Shown here piece by piece: positions 53,689 through 64,000 of a DNA stretch of 64,000 nt. Positions within the stretch are counted from its first letter, which is position 1, and every line of letters begins with the position of its first letter. The DNA lies in contig JAEOAD010001365.1 in assembly GCA_036365145.1 (NCBI GenBank), positions 6,174,501 through 6,238,500 of the forward strand, in the 5' to 3' direction. Under the pieces are notes generated by a model. That model had not been told where the DNA came from and made no database searches. It saw only the letters and a program-made list of their open reading frames with translations. Position numbers and translations under genes: made by a program. This DNA is from Orientallactaga sibirica (lineage: Eukaryota > Chordata > Mammalia > Rodentia > Dipodidae).

Positions 53689-55059
53689 TCGGGAGACTAA
53701 TGGGAAGGAGAAAGCCATATTGAGGCTGGAGCCCCGCTATTTGGCCAAAAGGAGCAGGTGGCTTTCTTCTATCTCACCACCATCTGAATGTCGCAGTACA
53801 TGCAAGGTTCTAGGTGGTAGGGCAGAACCCCAGAGAAGACTGTCAGGTTAGCAATGAGTCCTGACCAGCTCTGGAAGTCAAGGCTCACAGGCCAGGACAG
53901 GACCAGGGTGGATATGACTGAAACTCAGAGCTATGTCACAGGCAGGGACGCGAGGCTGAGAATGACTCTCCTGGGACCAGGCAGATGTTAACTGGTATTG
54001 ATCCTGACCATAAGTTTACACTTAGGATCCTTTTCCAGGTCTGCAGGGCCTCACAGAACCACTGGTGGGGGCGGGGCTTGTTGGTGAACATTTTCAGGCA
54101 GTGCAGGACGACAGAGGGTGGGGTAGGGCACATGTGCAGGCAGTGGATTCGGGTGGGACATAGAAAGAACACTAGAGAAAGCTTTAGGGACCTTCCCTGC
54201 CCAGGAGAGGCCTGGCCTGGGGCTTGATTCCATGACAAACAGCACAGTCCACCCTCTATATTCAGCTCCTCATTCAGGGGGTTGAGTTGGACAGTGACAT
54301 TCATTCAGGAAGTTTCTTGGCCTCCAGAGGACTGAGTCCACCTAGGAAGGTGTTGGGACAGTGTGAAATTCTGGTGTAAATATCTGATTAAGCTGTCTCG
54401 CTGGTAAACCCAGCCCTGGGCCTTCCCAAATGCACCACCAGGGACACTGTTTGCTGACACACCCACTCCTTCCTGTCTCCCTACACAAGTGCCTGTCCAT
54501 CCTCATGGCCTCTCTGAAGCATCCCTGCCAACTGGGATGAGTGTTGTGCCAAGATCAGCCCTGGAGAGACCCTCTTACCGTGGGTTCAGTGCTCCTGACC
54601 CCGTCCCTATAGTGAGAGTGACACAACGCCTTGGAGTCATGAGACACTTTGGGGAAGTACGATCCTGGGACCCTTTGTGTCACATGCTCAACACTCCCTG
54701 GCCACTAATGCCTAATGCCGAACAGGAGACCTGAGGGAGACCTCCCCTCCCCTCCCCTCGTGGGAGCAAAGATCACTGGTCTGCGTGCCTGTTACCCCAC
54801 AAGGGAGATGTGTGGAGATGTCGTTTGCAGCTATTTGTGGCTCGAAGGCTGCAGGCAGGCATACAGGACACGCTTTAAATAAGGTTTCTGTCCCAAGTGG
54901 CCGTGATGAAGGAGGGCAAAGAGAGTGTCACTCCTCTGTGGCTCGAACAACACAGAATTCGGCAGGTGGGGGAGCACAAGGGAGTTGGGGTTCCCTGACA
55001 AGAAATACTATTGCTTTGCAAAGAGGCCTCGGCGCATTCGGTGCTGTGAAAGGCATCCT
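53689..55059. other. Unique DNA, no gene seen
   Basis: A CTCCC repeat at 54745-54758. A 122-codon minus-strand frame (53936-54304) and a 112-codon plus-strand frame (54785-55123) are unrecognised. Confidence 0.4.
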
Positions 55060-55800
55060 TTCTTTCTTTCTTTCTCTGCTCTCTTCATTTCCAGACAACA
55101 TTTTGAAAAAGAAAATCATCTAATTTATGAATGTGTGAGGAGGCTTCTGTCTTCTCTTTTGTGTCGAAACCTCACAGTGCTCATACAGTTTTCTCCGCTT
55201 GAGGATTCTGTCATTAAAGTGACTCCCTGTATGTCTGCAAAAACATAAATAAATAAAAATTTACAACAGTGTAAGGATGGTGCACTGAGAGTTCCGTGCC
55301 CAGTAAAACCTGAAAAGTTTGAACCCGAACAGCTGAGGAGACAAACACAAGAAGTCATTATGGCGAGGCCACATCACCACCCCTTTGCGTGGGGGAGTCG
55401 TTTGGGGAGATTCAATTTCATAAAAATGATTTTCAGGGGCTGTTTTGTGAGTAGTAGAATGTTGGGGAATTTTTTTTTTCCCTTTCACCAAAATGAATAA
55501 AAAACTTTATGTTCAATGTGGTACTTAGGTATTGGTTTTGTTAATTTCTTAAAACAAATTGGCTCCCTAGTAAATCCCAAACTTGGACAGGCACATTAAG
55601 CTAGCAGTAGGGAGGCAATCGAGGCTCGATTATCCTGCAAGAGAATTCCCAGAATTTCCTCCAAACTGTGATTTGTTCTGTTATAAAAGGCCTATAAAAC
55701 CCAGTCTAGAAATTCCTGCAGGAAACTCGAGTGTTTAAATATCTGCAATTACTCTCTCGTGATTAAAGAAAGATGTGAAGGACAGGACATTAGCACCCAA
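55060..55800. promoter_or_regulatory. Candidate conserved noncoding cluster
   Basis: About 740 repeat-free bases rich in AT motifs: GATTCAATTTCATAAAAATG at about 55410, CCAAAATGAATAAAAAACTT, TAATTTCTTAAAACAAATTG at about 55541. AATAAATAAAAAT at 55247 is not followed by a SINE head. Confidence 0.32.
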
Positions 55801-57724
55801 CAGACAGTGCGAGGTGTGGTGGGAGGGAGGGATAACTCACGGGGCTTGTGCCACGGATGGGCCTGGAGGCTCATTCACCAATCAGCTCTAGCTCACATTT
55901 TCTTAACCAGCTGGGGGGTGAGGCCTGGCAAGGGGAGGGCGGCGGGGGGCGGGGGAGTAAGAATCTACAGTGGGAACTTCCGGCAAGGTGGGGTGGTCCA
56001 TCCCCCTCCCTCCATGGAGCTGAGTCTGGAGAAGCCATTTCGCCCTCTGCAGAAGCAGTATTCCATGTGTCCTTTCAACCCTGGTGGGTGAGACATTCAC
56101 ACTTGCCCACAACACCCTACCAGCCCACACTGTGCCCTCAGCTTCCAGGTCCCCAAGCCCGGGCACTGCCCACGGGCACTGTCCTCCGTGGTGGTGACTT
56201 ACAAACTGGTCCCTTGTGGTAGCATCTCCATGTAGTCCCTCCAGCTAACCTAGCTGTCTATGTTTGAGGTGACAGTGAGAAGAGATGGCCCCTGTCAAGA
56301 GAGCTGCTTACTGCTGTGGAAGGAAAGCCCACCCTGGGGTCTCCTTATCTCCACACCACTTCTCAAACCAGCCCCCTGCCAGGCCATCTGGGCATTTCCT
56401 TCCTGGCTGGATCTTTCCTCTTGACACCCATTCATCCCACCCTCCTCTCCAGTGTCCCCAGTTTCCCTCTTGGCAAGAAGGTGTCTTAGAGAGTGAGCCT
56501 AAATGACCTGCCATCACGTCCAGGTGTGTGGAGTGTCACCACATCACCCCATGGATCCAGAGCCCCCACACAGCCCTTCCCCCATGGCCTCAGCTTGTGG
56601 GAACAGTTCCAAACCCAGAATCCCTGAAATGCCACCTCTTCCCAGGGCCCTTTCTGGAACCCCAGTAACAGAGCTCCTTTGCCAACTCATGATCTTTCCA
56701 ACCCTGTTAGAACCAGTTTCCTATACCAAAGCCAAACAGAGGCAGCGCGTGGACGGAGGGGTCCAGAGCTCCTCCAGACAAGGGCTGTGGGCTTCTCCCG
56801 GGCACACCACAGCCACCTCCAGAGTGTATTTCAGATAGAAGAGTGAATGGCTTATAAAGCAGCGCTGGTGAATTCACACTTCACCTTGGAGACCATATGT
56901 GGTGGGTCTCAGAGAATCCGCTCCTTTCCTCCTCCCCCACCCCACCCCGTAAGTACTTTCTGGAAAGCAGCACTAGGCTGTTTGAAGTCCACTTGCCCTG
57001 GAAGCCAGTGAAGGGTCCCAGCTACATGGCTGACCTCAGAAGGACTGGATGACACTGGCAGCTGTGCGTCAGCATCTACACGTGTACTGTCTGGTCTTTC
57101 TCTCTGCAGACTGGGCAAAAGCCCGGCTTCCCTCCCTCCCACCTCTCTCCTAGCCTCCTGGAACTTGAAGCAATATTTCGAGGGGTCAAAGTGGAGGATA
57201 AGAGAGACAGTGGAAACACACACGTAGCACAGGTTAGTGTAAGCCCCAGAATGCCTGTGTAGGTCAGAGATGACAAATGGCAGAGCCCTGAAGGTGTGCA
57301 ATCTATTTATTGATTTCAAGTCTGCCCTCCTCCCGTTCCCTGGGCCTCCAGGGAGAGAGAGTCACAGATTCTTAGGGCTGAAATTGTGCAGGAAGGACAC
57401 GGCTTTCCTATTGGCCAAACATCTGAGGCGGCTTGGCCAAAATATGGAGCCCATTACAGGGAAATCTGGTTCGTGTTTCCGATGGAGACAAATGGCCTCC
57501 CTCGGGCTGGTGGCTGGGGTCTCAGACAGCAGCAGGCATCCCTGGCCCCCCAGTTGCCGGGTGTTCTTGCAGGAGGGTCGCAGAATAGCAAAAACCAAGG
57601 AGAATAGAGAAGAGTCACAATGGGCAAGGACTGAAGCCGCTCTGCTGGGGACATTTCTTCAATTCCTTTGTCACTTCATGGCTCCTGTAAAAAATGGAAA
57701 TTTGTGCTTTTTTCCCCTTATCTC
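55801..57724. other. Unique GC-richer DNA, no gene seen
   Basis: Contains the window's longest frame, 178 codons on the plus strand (57270-57806). It runs into a MIR-like patch and a CA microsatellite. Three competing frames overlap it, and no domain is recognisable. Low CpG content; not a CpG island. Confidence 0.4.
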
Positions 57725-57770
57725 TGTGACTTCCACAGGTCTTAGCACTTCCATCTGTAAAATGGGGATC
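57725..57770 (+). mobile_element. MIR core-like scrap
   Basis: CTTCCATCTGTAAAATGGGG is a close match to the MIR CCTCATCTGTAAAATGGGG block. Confidence 0.6.
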
Positions 57771-57792
57771 ACACACACACACACACACACAC
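57770..57792 (+). repeat. CA microsatellite
   Basis: About 11 CA units directly after the MIR scrap. Confidence 0.95.
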
Positions 57793-58112
57793 TTGAGTCA
57801 AAGTAAAGAAATAAAATCTCTTCCCAAATGCCTAATTTCTTAAACCAATGTTGTTACCAGAAACATCTGTTGTAGGGATACAGAAAAATTAGAGGCAGGG
57901 TCAAAGAGGGAAGAGAAGGGAAGTGTGGGATGCTAAATTGTATGGTGATTAAGAACCAGAGAGTATTTTCTATGTCTCTGAGTCATAGTGTCTCAGGGAC
58001 AGCCATACAACTCGTTGCACCCCAGACGGCAGCATGGAGATGAGAACTGTGAAACTCTACCCAATATTCCCATTTAAACACACAGGCCCAGCTAGACCCA
58101 GCTTGCACACCT
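57793..58112. other. Unique DNA
   Basis: Nothing recognised. Confidence 0.4.
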
Positions 58113-58255
58113 GACGGAGCCCTGTAATCCCAGCCCTTTGGAGACTGAGGCAGAAGGATCCCAAGGTCCAGGCCAGCCTGGGCTACAGAATGAGCTCAAG
58201 GGCAACTGGAACCGACATAATGAGTCATTGTTTTCAAAAATAAACAAACAAACAC
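58113..58255 (+). mobile_element. Old B1-like SINE
   Basis: ACGGAGCCCTGTAATCCCAG, GAGACTGAGGCAGAAGGATC, CAGGCCAGCCTGGGCTACAG, AAATAAACAAACAAAC tail. Confidence 0.85.
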
Positions 58256-58389
58256 GAGAAAGAAACAGATGAGGTTGGCAGCCTGGCCGGGTCTGAGTCC
58301 AGACCCCAGGCTATAGTCAGCTGACCCTCCTCCTTTCAACCACCACCATTGTGCACTTCCAAACCTTGTCAAGACACATCAATAAGAAG
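58256..58389. other. Unique DNA
   Basis: Nothing recognised. Confidence 0.4.
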
Positions 58390-59160
58390 GTTTTAGAACG
58401 CAGAGCTCAGATGCAGAAATAAAATATTGTCATCTCTCCTCCACAGGCTTTTCATTTGCGAACGTCTAAAATAAGGTGACGCTAACGAAGCGATTTGAAC
58501 TACAAAGCGTCAGAGATCCCTAATTCACAGAAGCGAACGAGCCTGGGGTTTTACTCTTCAACATGGACTTCATGAATACAAGTCTCTCGCATGGTTTACT
58601 GAATTATAATTGACAAAAGGAACAGTAAAAATAGATTAATGCTAACATGAGTGATCAATTTCCCCCTGAAGTACCATGCAGGGTTAGTCTGTAGTTACTT
58701 TATTTCTAAGACTTCCTTCTGACACATCAAATCTGCTACAGTGGGCGATGGAATTCCTCGGACTACATTGGGGGCGATGGTGCCATGTTTCAAAGTTATC
58801 CAGAACCTGATTGGCCGTGTTCCTGCAATACATTTTCCTAACCTCAAGATAAAGATCCGTGCATCTCTTTACCCTTTAAACAAAAAAAGCTATTGTAATA
58901 GCATGTAGTGGGAGGCATGGTCTGAATACCAAAACCCGCACATGCCCTGCTAAACTGTTTAAGTATGGAAGAAGTAGTGTCTAATAGCATCAGGAAATTG
59001 AAATTTAAAAATTTTTCTCACTCACTTATTTGATGAGAACTGGGTACGCTGACAGGTGAAGCAGAAAGCCATTTTTCAAGTTAAATGCCAAGTGGTTATA
59101 TAGCATAATATTCAGTCAAAATTAACCAGCTCACTGCTGTACCGACACACAGAGTGTTTA
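58390..59160. promoter_or_regulatory. Candidate conserved noncoding cluster
   Basis: Repeat-free. It combines CpG-containing segments (GCGAACGTCTAAAATAAGGT at about 58458, AACGAAGCGATTTGAACTAC at about 58484) with homeodomain-like sites (GAATTATAATTGAC at about 58600). It keeps CpGs in AT-rich text, as constrained elements often do. No alignment available. Confidence 0.35.
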
Positions 59161-60177
59161 ATGCCAACCGCTCCCACAAAGCAAACGGCAGACCTCTGGG
59201 AATGCCCGCGGAAGGGGAAAGAAACTGTTACTAATGCTTCCATTACGGAGTAGGCGCCCCAACTCTCAGAGTGGGAAAAATGGACAGGTGGCCATGCTGG
59301 CTCGCTCAAGACCCACAACAGATCTGGAATCTGTCTGTGCTTTGAGGATCCCCTTTGGGTCTTCTAAGCCAAACTCTAGACCTTTCTGAATTTACATGGG
59401 CTTCAGGCAGCATCCCTACGCAAGCCCTGTTGGTTAAAGCACGAGGTTCGTTCGAATGTGAGGGTGGATGGGTTCCCTTTAGGTTGTCTGGCGAGGCCCC
59501 AGCCTCCAGGGAGGAAGTGATGCATGTGTTATGGCAGCATGTGAAGGGACCCTAACATGCAGGCAAAAAGGAGTGGTGGTTTGGTAGGAATTAGATTCCT
59601 AAGGGTGACTTGGGAAACCCCGCGGGGAAATAGACGAGGGAAAAGTTAGCGGTGGTTGGCAATCCCAGCAAGTGTCTTTCGGGCCTATTAGTGAGTGTGC
59701 TCCTGGAGTCTAAGGACCCAGGGAGGGCGGCCCTCGAATTCCAACCAAGAACAGAAAACGGGCCAGCTGCTTACAATGACTGCAGCAACTTGATGACTGA
59801 GCGGCCCTCCTGCAAAGGTGGCGACGTGCACCTGCACAGAGCAATGCCCCACAGTGGCTCTTGGGTGTCGTGGGACCCGCCAAGGAGCAAGGAGATAGCC
59901 AGCATGGTCCAGACTCAGTGTTCATGGAATTCTTCCTGCCAGAAGGATGACCTCCAATCATTTCTTCAGATTTTAATTTCCTGCTGTGGTGTTCCTTCGA
60001 CCTCCCAGAGCCACTCTGAATGACAGCAGGGCCCCAGGGGATTGGGGTCTCCAGGAACAGAAGCAGAAACCAGTTCACAAAGGAAAGGATGGGAGTTGTC
60101 TGAGTCATAACCTCAACTGATGGCCTGGGCTCCTGGCTCCTGGACTCATGTGCCTTCTACTAAAAACAAGCACTCGG
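59161..60177. other. Unique DNA, no gene seen
   Basis: Opposite-strand frames of 123 and 132 codons overlap at 59652-60108 and are unrecognised. Confidence 0.4.
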
Positions 60178-60450
60178 GCTGGAGTGATGGCTTAGTGGTT
60201 AAGGTGCCTGCCTGCTAAGCCTAAGAATGTCAGTTCTAATCTCCAGGTCCCACATTTAGCCAGATGAAGTGACTCAAGGGCGCAATGCTGCACTTGCCCA
60301 CAAGGGGGTGCACACATCTGGATTTCATTTGCAGTGGCTGAGAGGCTGTGGGCGCACCCATTCTCTATCTATCTTCCTCTCCCTCTCTCTGTCTCTCTCT
60401 GTGTGTCTCTCTCCAAAAAACAAAAAACAAAAACAAACAAACAAAAAAAA
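60178..60450 (+). mobile_element. DIP-like SINE, long subfamily, full length
   Basis: GGCTGGAGTGATGGCTTAGT head, TTCTAATCTCCAGGTCCC, GGGCGCAATGCTGCACTTGC, CCACAAGGGGGTGC at 60298-60311, TTTCATTTGCAGTGGCTGAG, TC tail and A-rich end. It shows the whole long form, in which the extra block precedes the CACATCTGG segment. Confidence 0.94.
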
Positions 60451-60456
60451 AAAACA

Positions 60457-60581
60457 AGCACTCAGTAGGCAGAGGTAGGAGGATCAATATGAGTTCAAGG
60501 CCACCCTGAGGCTACATAGTGAATTCCAGGTCAGCCTGGGCTACAGTGAGACCCTAACCTCAAAAAAAAAAAAAAAAAAAA
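60457..60581 (+). mobile_element. B1 lacking its left end
   Basis: GCACTCAGTAGGCAGAGGTA, GGCCACCCTGAGGCTACATA, GGTCAGCCTGGGCTACAGTG, A-tail 60562-60581. It begins directly after the SINE's A-rich tail. ACAAGCACTC occurs before the SINE (about 60166) and again here, so the SINE has inserted inside this B1. Confidence 0.88.
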
Positions 60582-60654
60582 ATTAAACAAACAAGGCAAA
60601 AATACTTTTACTGTTTATTTTAGAGAACTTTACAAATAGAGAACAATTAAAATA

Positions 60655-61001
60655 ACCATTACAAAGACCTCAGTGGAGAAAGCACTTGCTCTGCAAGTGT
60701 GAGGACCTGAGTTCAGATCCCCAGGAAGCGAGTAAACCAGACACAAGTAGCATGTTCCTGTAACCCCAGCATGCCTACAGGGAGATGGAAGTAGGACCAA
60801 AAGAATTCCTGGAAGCTCACAGGCCAGCTGGCTTGACGTCGGCAGTGGTGAACAAAAGAGACCCCAATTTAACCATGTGGAAGATGAGGACCAACACAGG
60901 AGGCTGCCTCTGACCTTCACATGTTGGTTGTGGCACTTGTGTGCCCACACTCACACATACATAGACACACTCATACAAATGCTTTAAAAAAAAAAAAAAA
61001 A
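60655..61001 (+). mobile_element. B3-like SINE, full length
   Basis: CTCAGTGGAGAAAGCACTTG head, CCTGAGTTCAGATCCCCAGG, GGAAGCTCACAGGCCAGCTG, CTCTGACCTTCACATGTTGG, CACTCACACATACATAGACA, A-tail. Confidence 0.85.
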
Positions 61002-61279
61002 GGACACTACCTCTAATCCTCTAACACCTGCCAAGTGATACTAGCCCATGGCCTCCAGTGCCATCCTCTCATTCACTTGGGACACACAAAAATGACATCA
61101 AAAATTAGTAGACGTCCTTAGAAGGCAAAGTCTCCCTGGGTGAGAGTCAGATCATGGTTTGGGCAACAAACTAGACTGGTGAGTTGGTGACCCACTGATG
61201 GAAAAAATATTCTATTCCCAGAGAAATCTAGCCTTGTGTGGTATGTGTAGAGTTCAATATACATCGGTGGACCAATTTT
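61002..61279. other. Unique DNA
   Basis: Nothing recognised. Confidence 0.4.
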
Positions 61280-61475
61280 GTACAAAGTAGCCCCTCCTTT
61301 GTGTTCCCACAGCACTATATATACATCCCTCTGCAGTGACCACTGCCTACCCATGTGGCCTGGTTTTTGTACTTTTTCTTCTTCCAGTAAACCTGTGGCT
61401 ATCGGGGTTCAGAATTTCTTATTTATTTCTTCAAATTTGGCATTAAATATAGTGTTAGCACAGAGTAGGTTAAAC
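61280..61475 (+). mobile_element. L2 fragment
   Basis: CCTTTGTGTTCCCACAGCAC and later GTTAGCACAGAGTAGGTTAA match the L2 3' blocks TGTGTTCCCATAGCAC and GCACAGAGTAGG. Confidence 0.6.
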
Positions 61476-61483
61476 TGAACAGA

Positions 61484-61790
61484 AGGGGAGGGAAGGCAGG
61501 AAGAAAGGAAAGAAGGAGGGAACAAAGGGAGAGAGGGAGGAGGAAGAAAGGGAGGGAGGAAGGAAGGAAGAGGGGGAGGGAGGGAGGAGGGAAGGAGGGA
61601 GGAAAAGGGAAAGAAGGAAAGAACAAAGGGAGGAAGGGAGAGAGGAGGAAAAAAGGAAGAAAGGGAGGGAGGAAGGAAGGAAGGAAGGGAGGGAGGGAGG
61701 GAGGGAGGAAGGAAGGAAGGAAGGAAGGAAGGAAGGAAGGAAGGAAGGAAGGAGGGAGGAGGTAGATAGTGGGAGGGAAGGATGGAGGCA
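61484..61790 (+). repeat. Long purine tract (GGAA/GGGA)
   Basis: About 300 bases almost purely A and G. The GGAA array at 61704-61750 is the most regular part. Reverse-strand frames of 122 and 147 codons are Pro/Ser/Leu/Phe repeats, not genes. Confidence 0.97.
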
Positions 61791-61959
61791 TCTAAACTGA
61801 GACCAAAGATTCTCTACACATGTGTACACACACTTGCAAAAAAGCACACACGCATACAGGTGTGCACACACACCAGCAATTCTCCAGAAGTAAAGAAAAC
61901 TTACCAACCACAAGGGCTTCTATTACTTTAAACTCAACAGTGATTCCTGGGGTTAAAAT
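61791..61959. other. Unique DNA
   Basis: CA-rich start, nothing else. Confidence 0.4.
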
Positions 61960-62290
61960 TTCTCCGTGTAAGCACTAAAAAAAAATAAAATCCCCAAATC
62001 TAATTGAATAACATTTGGGGAATGAGAAGCAATGTATTTTCCAGTGAGTAGGACCCCTACTTTTAACTAAGGGTGCTTAGGGCTGTCAAAAGAGAGGGAA
62101 ACATGTTTTGTTGCTGTAAGAGACAATCTATAGCATCATTAACACATGTCGTCTCATGGAAAGTCCTGTTATTTTTGGAGGAAGAAATGAATATTCCACA
62201 ATAAATATAATAACAGCATAAACCTGTAATAAATAATTGTAACAGTTTATAAATATTTAAACAGTAAGTCTAAAAGTCCTGAGGGACTGG
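61960..62290. other. Candidate conserved noncoding element
   Basis: AT-rich, repeat-free (CAAATCTAATTGAATAACAT, CAATAAATATAATAACAGCA, GTAATAAATAATTGTAACAG). No frame. Confidence 0.28.
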
Positions 62291-63128
62291 AGAAGGCAAA
62301 GAAAGAAAATCTGACGTGTATAGCACTAAAAATAGGTCCAGATCATATACTATCAGCTTTTCGTTGCACACAAAGGATTGCATTGTATAACGAGGTCTTT
62401 CTGTAAAGACGACGTGCAGAGCCAAGTGGTCACCCTGGAATTCTGAGTGTGGGAGCTGTTGAGGGTGCCTTGGATTGAAGAGCTTACAAAACGGAAGAAC
62501 CCACACCTCAGCACTTCCATTTTCTGAACCTCATTTTTGCTATAGACACCCAAGAGGTTCTGTCCAAGGCCTGGATGCTCTAGAGCAATGCATGCTGGAA
62601 CATTCCTGGCCAATGAACTTGCACGACGTGCCAGCAACGTCCAGCTAGTTGTTGGTGAGAAATGCTTGACAGCTCTGGAGCAGCCCACAGACTCCTACTT
62701 CTTCTGTCTAATGGCTTTGTCTAGAGGACACGTGGGAATTCAGAGAGGTCGGGGAACCACTGCGCAAGGCTTCCAGCTTTTGACTTGAGAACAGAGAGCA
62801 GGTGGTGTTTGGGGGAAAATGCCTTCTCCAAGAGAGAACTGCAAGAGATGATGCCTCCTCTTCCTCTGGTGGTGTGCGATGCTGGTGACAGGTGGCAGGT
62901 TTATAGGAAGCTATAAGGTGGGGATAACAAGTAGAGGTGGGTGGTCTACCAAGCTCTCCAGGGGTTATCAGCCCCTGCAGGTGGGATTCCTTTTCCCTGA
63001 CTCGGTATCAGACATATTTTGGGAAAGGACCATCTTTCCAGCCCCTAGCTCTGACTGCTGACTGGTAAAAGCAACAGAGGCTGGTTCAAGAGAATATTTA
63101 ACTTCCATTTTGCACTCATGAAATATGA
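62291..63128. other. Unique DNA, no gene seen
   Basis: A 111-codon minus-strand frame (62353-62688) is unrecognised. Confidence 0.4.
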
Positions 63129-63144
63129 AAAGAGGTTTCTAGAG

Positions 63145-63276
63145 TCAGGCGTGGTGGCTCACGCCTTTAATCCCAGTACTCGGGAGGCCACCCTGAGACT
63201 ATATAGTAAATTCCAGGTCAGCCAGGGCTGGAGTGAGACCATACCTAGAAAACAAAACAAACAAACAACAAAAAGA
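63145..63276 (+). mobile_element. B1 with a 31-base internal deletion
   Basis: TCAGGCGTGGTGGCTCACGC head. CGGGAGGC runs straight into CACCCTGAG, missing the CAGAGGTAGGAGGATCGCC part; AGGC occurs at both deletion ends in the full form. AAAGAGGTTTCTAGAG at 63129-63144 and 63277-63292 is a perfect 16-base target-site duplication. Confidence 0.95.
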
Positions 63277-63292
63277 AAGAGGTTTCTAGAGC

Positions 63293-63564
63293 TCCTGTCA
63301 AAGGAACTATCTCACTCTTCTAGGACAAAGGCCTTTCTTCCTCCTTCTTTCTCCTTCCTTCCTTCTCTCCTCTACCCCTCCCTGCATCTCTTCCTGTTCT
63401 ACATTCTCTCTCTCTCTCTCTCTTCCCCACACCCAGGCTTGGAGAAGAAAACCCATCACCTCAGTTGTTGTTGGCATTCATCTTTGTTGGTAGCTATTGG
63501 ATAAAGCAAAGGCCACACAGGAAGTCACGTGCAGCGTCGCGCTGACCCCTAACTTGGAATTCTG

Positions 63565-63597
<33 letters not shown>

Positions 63598-64000
63598 ATC
63601 AGAACCCTGAAGACAGTGGTTTGGTACTGGTTCCCAAGGCTGGTATTTTTAGTCACAACCTGGTGAGTGGACCAACCACTCCTGTCAGACATGCTTTATG
63701 GCTTTATGATCCCAGCACAAAGTGGCAGAACCTGTGATACTTGTTAACAATTTGAGTTCTGAAACTCACAGAGCAAAAAAGACCAAAATGAGGGTGTCTG
63801 TGGAAGTCTTTTCCCAATCTGGAAGGTCATTGTTCAACCCAATGAAGCACAGAGGGCCCCTCCCAGGCATATGCCTGGGGCTTTCCAGACTCTTGTATCC
63901 ACTCGAGCATGATCAGAAGGGTGCACTTGTCCTTAAAGAGTGGCCTGGGACGCTCTGATTCTAGGTCTTTACATACAATAGTATACTAACTAAAATAAGA
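63293..64000. other. Unique DNA with a TC/CA tract
   Basis: TC run at 63405-63422 and TC-then-CA run at 63562-63597. No gene recognised up to the window end. Confidence 0.45.

Noticed and set aside
55240..55262. AATAAATAAAAAT as a polyadenylation site of a gene
   Set aside because: No upstream exon or frame; such words are frequent in AT-rich DNA and SINE tails here.
57270..57806. 178-codon frame, longest in the window
   Set aside because: It crosses a MIR-like scrap and ends in a CA microsatellite. Other frames overlap it on both strands and no domain is visible.
61423..61913. 122- and 147-codon Pro/Ser/Leu frames on the minus strand
   Set aside because: Translations of the GGAA/GGGA purine tract.

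Overview
This window is mammalian nuclear DNA from a rodent, and I find no protein-coding gene, rRNA, tRNA gene, CRISPR array or prokaryotic feature in it. The organism call rests on the repeats. There are about 27 copies, on both strands, of a tRNA-headed SINE that starts near GGGCTGGAGAGATGGCTTAG and ends in a TCTC run plus AAATAAATAA. There are also B1 copies with a GCACGCCTTTAATCCCAGCA head, B3-like and ID-like SINEs, MaLR-type LTRs and LINE-1 fragments. From memory, this SINE resembles the DIP family (B2 superfamily) of jerboas, so a dipodid such as Jaculus is my best guess. That species call is inference. The rodent call is firm.

Layout. 0-9 kb is repeat-rich: LINE-1 remnants on both strands, DIP-like and B1 SINEs, two MaLR-like LTRs and a TG-rich minisatellite. 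9-20 kb alternates unique DNA with SINEs, a MIR split in two by an LTR, and a third LTR. 20.2-24.9 kb is an AT-rich old LINE-1 block cut by at least six SINE insertions and one 28-bp minisatellite. 25-31 kb is mostly single-copy DNA with candidate conserved noncoding stretches, two LTRs and a second LINE-1 fragment. 31-41 kb carries nested SINEs, an internally deleted Tigger (pogo-type) DNA transposon, a GATA microsatellite, another MaLR LTR and a B1 interrupted by a copied local segment. 41-60 kb is the repeat-poor part. Several stretches there have the look of developmental cis-regulatory DNA: AT-rich, TAATTA and octamer motifs, and no recognisable repeat. The same part holds a 3'-truncated processed retrocopy with a 14-bp target-site duplication, a rodent LINE-1 3' end and one strong CTCF-like motif. 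60-64 kb returns to SINEs, an L2 fragment and a long purine tract.

The open reading frames in the window are chance frames, frames through simple repeats, or frames through SINEs. I saw no splice-bounded conserved exon and no CpG island. The window therefore reads as intergenic or deep-intronic DNA. I found no new multi-gene system. The most checkable observations are a near-CTCF motif carried by one SINE subfamily, a templated local insertion inside a B1, a minisatellite grown inside a LINE-1, the retrocopy, and the candidate conserved elements. Conservation could not be measured here. Family names rest on recognition of consensus-like text, not on a search.
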